Assembly: GCA_029004655.1 (NCBI GenBank)
Contig: JAQVYP010000015.1
Span: 1-18,378 of the forward strand
Reading direction: 5' to 3'
Origin: Oscillospiraceae bacterium
Lineage (GTDB): Bacteria; Bacillota; Clostridia; Oscillospirales; Acutalibacteraceae
DNA: 18,378 nucleotides
This document shows positions 14,969 through 18,378 of the stretch, piece by piece. Below the pieces are notes generated by a model. It searched no databases, was not told where the DNA came from, and saw nothing but the letters and a program-made list of their open reading frames with translations. Both the position numbers and the translations under genes were made by a program. Numbering within the stretch: position 1 is the stretch's first letter; every line of letters begins with the position of its first letter.

Positions 14969-17050
14969 ATGCCAAGAAAGGTATCGCTTGAAAAAACGAG
15001 AAATATTGGTATAATGGCTCACATCGACGCCGGTAAGACAACCACATCTGAGCGTATCCTGTTCTATACAGGTATTACTCATAAGATTGGTGAAGTTCAT
15101 GACGGCGCCGCTACCATGGACTGGATGGAGCAGGAGCAGGAGAGAGGTATTACAATCACTTCTGCTGCTACCACTTGTTTTTGGAAAGAGCATCGTATCA
15201 ATATTATCGATACCCCCGGACACGTGGACTTCACCGTTGAAGTTCAGCGTTCACTCAGAGTCCTTGACGGATCCGTTACGGTTCTGTGTGCAAAGGGCGG
15301 TGTAGAACCACAGTCAGAAACTGTTTGGAGACAAGCAGATGATTATAAAGTCCCACGTATGATTTATGTTAACAAAATGGATATCATGGGTGCTGATTTT
15401 TATCACGTTCTAGACATGGTTGAAGACCGTTTTCATTGTAATGCTGTTCCGATTCAGTTGCCTATCGGTGCTGAGGACACATTCAGGGGAATTGTAGACC
15501 TCATTAATAATGAGGCGGAAATTTATTATGATGATATAGGAAAAGATATTAGACGTGAACCTATTCCTGATGATTTAAAAGAACTTGCTGCAAAGTATCG
15601 TACCCAGCTTATAGAGCATGTCGTTGAACAAGATGAAGCTCTTATGGAAAAATACTTTGAAGGCGAAGAGATTACAGTCGAAGAAATTAAGTCTGTAATA
15701 CGTAAAGCAACACTCAACAACGACATGGTTCCTGTATGCTGCGGTACTTCTTATAGAAATAAGGGTGTTCAGCCGTTGCTTGACGCAATTGTTGATTTTA
15801 TGCCTGCTCCGACAGATGTTGAGTCTATCAAAGGCATAAATCCTGATACTGAAGAGGAAGAATATAGACACTCTTCAGATGATCAACCCTTTTCAGCTCT
15901 TGCATTCAAGATTGCGACCGACCCATTTGTTGGTAAAATTTGTTTCTTCCGCGTATATTCTGGTGTGGTTGAGGCAGGCGCTACAGTTTACAACTCTGTT
16001 AAAGATAATAAAGAGAGATTAGGACGCATTCTTCAAATGCATGCAAATCATAGAGAAGACATAGACGTTTGCTATGCAGGCGATATCGCTGCTGCTGTTG
16101 GTCTGAAAAATACCACAACAGGTGATACTCTTTGTGATGAGAAGCATCCTATTATTCTTGAATCAATGAACTTCCCGGAACCTGTTATTCGTGTTGCTAT
16201 TGAGCCAAAAACCAAAGCAGGTCAAGAAAAAATGGGATTTGCTCTTGCAAAATTGGCTGAAGAAGATCCAACATTCAAATTCTATACAGATGAAGAAACC
16301 GGCCAAACAATTATCGCTGGTATGGGCGAGCTTCATTTGGAAATTATAGTTGACAGAATGTTGCGCGAATTTAAAGTTGAGGCAAATGTTGGTAAACCTC
16401 AGGTTGCTTATAAAGAAACTGTTCGTAAGCTTGCTGATGTTGATACAAAATATGCCCGTCAATCCGGTGGTAAAGGCCAATACGGTCATGTTAAGATTAA
16501 AGTCGAACCTAACGAGTCCGGTAAAGGATATGAGTTTATCAACGCTATCGTCGGTGGCTCTGTTCCAAAGGAATATATTCCTGCTGTTGATGCCGGTGTC
16601 AAGGGTGCAATGCAAGCTGGTGTTCTTGCTGGATATGTTGTTGTTGACGTTAAGGTAACATTGTACGATGGTTCTTATCATGAAGTGGACTCTTCTGAAA
16701 TGGCATTTAAGATTGCCGGTTCGATGGCATTCAAAGAAGCCTGCAGAAAAGCTGATCCGGTTATCCTTGAACCTATCATGAGGGTAACAGTTATTGTTCC
16801 TGAAGATTATATGGGTGACGTCATCGGTGATCTTAACTCTCGTCGTGGTGAAATCCAAGGCTTTGAGGACAGAGCCGGTGCAAAGCAAATCAATGCACAT
16901 GTTCCGCTTGGAGATATGTTTGGTTATGCTACCGATCTTCGTTCAAAGACTCAGGGACGCGGTCAATATGTTATGGAGCCGGACGGCTACAGAGAAGTTC
17001 CAAAGGGTATTTCTGAGAAGATTATTTCTTCCAGAGCTAAGAAAGACTAA
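14969..17050 (+). CDS. fusA: Translation elongation factor G
   Basis: EF-G is the GTPase that moves tRNAs and mRNA through the ribosome and, with ribosome recycling factor, helps split post-termination ribosomes. The 693-residue protein has the P-loop AHIDAGKTT (17-25), the switch I region around EQERGITI, switch II DTPGH (81-85) and the guanine-specificity motif NKMD (135-138). Domains II to V follow, with conserved stretches such as GMGELHLEI and the C-terminal SRRGEIQG region. The length is standard for the canonical factor, and its place after rpsG argues against a paralogue. A GTG at 14957 is in frame, but it overlaps the GGAGGG ribosome binding site. ATG 14969 starts the typical MPRKVSLEKTRNIGIMAHID. 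The next gene, tuf, has its own promoter 97 bases on. Confidence 0.98.
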   Translation: MPRKVSLEKTRNIGIMAHIDAGKTTTSERILFYTGITHKIGEVHDGAATMDWMEQEQERGITITSAATTCFWKEHRINIIDTPGHVDFTVEVQRSLRVLDGSVTVLCAKGGVEPQSETVWRQADDYKVPRMIYVNKMDIMGADFYHVLDMVEDRFHCNAVPIQLPIGAEDTFRGIVDLINNEAEIYYDDIGKDIRREPIPDDLKELAAKYRTQLIEHVVEQDEALMEKYFEGEEITVEEIKSVIRKATLNNDMVPVCCGTSYRNKGVQPLLDAIVDFMPAPTDVESIKGINPDTEEEEYRHSSDDQPFSALAFKIATDPFVGKICFFRVYSGVVEAGATVYNSVKDNKERLGRILQMHANHREDIDVCYAGDIAAAVGLKNTTTGDTLCDEKHPIILESMNFPEPVIRVAIEPKTKAGQEKMGFALAKLAEEDPTFKFYTDEETGQTIIAGMGELHLEIIVDRMLREFKVEANVGKPQVAYKETVRKLADVDTKYARQSGGKGQYGHVKIKVEPNESGKGYEFINAIVGGSVPKEYIPAVDAGVKGAMQAGVLAGYVVVDVKVTLYDGSYHEVDSSEMAFKIAGSMAFKEACRKADPVILEPIMRVTVIVPEDYMGDVIGDLNSRRGEIQGFEDRAGAKQINAHVPLGDMFGYATDLRSKTQGRGQYVMEPDGYREVPKGISEKIISSRAKKD

Positions 17051-17067
17051 TAATATTTAAATAACAC

Positions 17068-17096
17068 TTGAAATTATATATTTTATTTGCTAGAAT
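17068..17096 (+). promoter_or_regulatory. Promoter of tuf
   Basis: TTGAAA (17068-17073) and TAGAAT (17091-17096) are separated by exactly 17 A/T-rich bases. Transcription would start near 17103, about 45 bases before tuf. The position between fusA and tuf means EF-Tu can be made independently of the rest of the str operon. Confidence 0.75.
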
Positions 17097-17106
17097 GTAG
17101 CAAGTA
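17084..17106. promoter_or_regulatory. Inverted repeat centred on the tuf -10 element
   Basis: Nine-base arms (17084-17092 and 17098-17106) surround GAATG and match at eight of nine positions, with the inner TTGCTA and TAGCAA perfect. The centre falls on the -10 hexamer. This could be an operator. In read-through mRNA from fusA it would instead be a hairpin. Confidence 0.45.
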
Positions 17107-17147
17107 TCTTATATAGAATTATGAATTAATTAAAGGAGGATATTCCA

Positions 17148-18350
17148 ATGGCAAAGGCAAAATTTGAAAGAAAAAAACCTCATGTAAACATTGGTACCAT
17201 CGGCCACGTTGACCATGGTAAAACTACTCTAACAGCAGCTATCACTAAATTCCTTGCTCTTAGTGGCGGTGCAAACTTCGTTGATTATGCAAACATCGAT
17301 AAGGCTCCTGAAGAGAGAGAGCGCGGTATCACAATTAATACTTCTCACGTTGAGTACGAGACTGAAAACCGTCACTATGCTCACGTTGACTGCCCCGGAC
17401 ATGCTGACTATGTTAAGAACATGATTACCGGTGCTGCTCAAATGGATGGCGCTATTCTTGTTATCGCTGCAACAGATGGACCTATGGCTCAGACAAAAGA
17501 GCATCTCCTTCTTGCTTATCAGGTAGGCGTGCCATATATTGTTGTTTTTATGAATAAGTGTGACCAGGTTGACGATCCGGAGCTCCTTGAGCTTGTTGAG
17601 ATGGAAATCCGTGAGACACTTGATAAGTATCATTTCTCTGGAGATGATACACCAATTATTCAAGGCTCTGCACTTAAGGCTCTTGAATGTGCTTCTTCTG
17701 ATGTAAGTGCTCCTGAATATGCTCCTATTGCTGCTCTTATGGATGCTGTTGATAGCTTTATTCCTACTCCTGACCGTAAAGCTGACCTTCCATTCCTTAT
17801 GCCTGTTGAAGATGTTTTCACAATCACAGGCCGTGGAACAGTTGCTACCGGTAGAGTAGAGCGTGGACAGATTAAAACTGGTGAAGAAATTGAAATTATT
17901 GGTCTTACAGATGAGCGTAAGAAGACAGTTGTTACTGGTCTTGAAATGTTCCGTAAGGTTCTTGATTATGCTGAGGCTGGAGATAACGTTGGTGCTCTTC
18001 TTCGTGGCGTTCAGCGCGATGATGTTCAGCGTGGTCAGGTTCTTTGCAAACCAGGTTCAATTCATCCTCATACAAAGTTCCATGGACAAGTTTATGTTCT
18101 TACTAAAGAAGAAGGCGGACGTCATACTCCGTTCTTTAACAACTACCGTCCTCAGTTCTACTTCAGAACAACTGATATAACAGGTGTTGTTAGTCTTCCT
18201 GAAGGAATAGAAATGTGTATGCCTGGAGATAATGTAGAGATGGATGTTGAACTTATCAATCCTATCGCTATTGAAGCAGGACTCCGTTTCGCTATTCGTG
18301 AAGGTGGTCGTACTGTTGGCTCAGGTGTTGTAACCGCAGTCAGCGCATAA
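17148..18350 (+). CDS. tuf: Translation elongation factor Tu
   Basis: EF-Tu delivers aminoacyl-tRNA to the ribosomal A site as a GTP complex. The 400-residue protein has the P-loop GHVDHGKT (19-26), switch I ERGITINTSHVEY (58-70), DCPGH with His85 (81-85), NKCD (136-139), and the domain II and III signatures GRGTVATGRVERG and GGRHTPFFNNYRPQFYFRTTD. It is complete, with AAAGGAGGA about seven bases before ATG 17148 and TAA at 18348-18350. Several positions that are nearly invariant in other EF-Tu proteins differ here: Ala114 for Pro in the GPMPQT loop, Lys117 for Arg, Tyr124 for Arg just before Gln125 (E. coli Gln124, a kirromycin-resistance position), and Gln140 for Met after NKCD. All catalytic residues are intact, so it is probably functional. 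It has its own promoter. What follows lies beyond the window. Confidence 0.98.
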   Translation: MAKAKFERKKPHVNIGTIGHVDHGKTTLTAAITKFLALSGGANFVDYANIDKAPEERERGITINTSHVEYETENRHYAHVDCPGHADYVKNMITGAAQMDGAILVIAATDGPMAQTKEHLLLAYQVGVPYIVVFMNKCDQVDDPELLELVEMEIRETLDKYHFSGDDTPIIQGSALKALECASSDVSAPEYAPIAALMDAVDSFIPTPDRKADLPFLMPVEDVFTITGRGTVATGRVERGQIKTGEEIEIIGLTDERKKTVVTGLEMFRKVLDYAEAGDNVGALLRGVQRDDVQRGQVLCKPGSIHPHTKFHGQVYVLTKEEGGRHTPFFNNYRPQFYFRTTDITGVVSLPEGIEMCMPGDNVEMDVELINPIAIEAGLRFAIREGGRTVGSGVVTAVSA

Positions 18351-18378
18351 TTTATTTTTTAAAATTTTAGGCTCTGTC

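Noticed and set aside
16163..16900. A 245-codon open frame on the minus strand inside fusA
   Set aside because: It lies wholly antisense to EF-G, has no recognisable domain, and is explained by codon bias of the real gene. Similar antisense frames inside rpoB, rpoC and tuf were dropped for the same reason.
18351..18378. Start of a terminator or gene after tuf
   Set aside because: Only 28 AT-rich bases remain; no stem or ribosome binding site can be recognised before the window ends.

Overview
This window is a housekeeping transcription and translation locus, most likely from a low-to-mid GC Bacillota of class Clostridia. The evidence is AGGAGG-type ribosome binding sites in front of nearly every gene, some TTG and GTG starts, consensus-like sigma-A promoters, separate rpoB and rpoC of clostridial length, and an S12 with a long N-terminal segment. 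An Oscillospirales or Ruminococcaceae-like lineage is my impression from EF-Tu and RpoC phrasing recalled from memory, not from a search. I see no mobile element, CRISPR array, tRNA or rRNA. I also found no exotic system: the genes are core genes, and the interesting material lies between them.

Layout: a P2A-type Ca2+ transport ATPase occupies the left end on the minus strand (110-2752) and ends in a hairpin terminator. A 234-bp divergent region separates it from a small PHP-domain protein (2987-3685) on the plus strand. Everything after that is on the plus strand: prmA (3772-4692), prfB (4903-6027) with a terminator-like hairpin, then rpoB (6310-10053), rpoC (10069-13695), rpsL (13897-14316), rpsG (14447-14917), fusA (14969-17050) and tuf (17148-18350).

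Together these genes cover calcium export, L11 methylation, termination at UGA/UAA, the two large RNA polymerase subunits, and the str operon (S12, S7, EF-G, EF-Tu). The cluster looks cut into separately promoted units. Good promoters lie before rpoB (TTGACT-N17-TATAAT), in the rpoC-rpsL gap (TTGACA-N18-TATTAT) and before tuf (TTGAAA-N17-TAGAAT). The rplJL genes that usually precede rpoB, and the L7Ae-like gene often found between rpoC and rpsL, are absent from those positions.

Observations most worth checking: a 23-bp tandem duplication that appears to have created the present stop codon of the ATPase; a prfB without the programmed frameshift but with a relic-like site; a structured rpsL-rpsG intercistronic region that could be an S7 autoregulatory site; inverted repeats at the rpoB and tuf promoters; and unusual residues in EF-Tu (Ala114, Tyr124) and RpoC (Phe559, plus a possible short insertion). 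No stretch over 300 bases lacks a gene.
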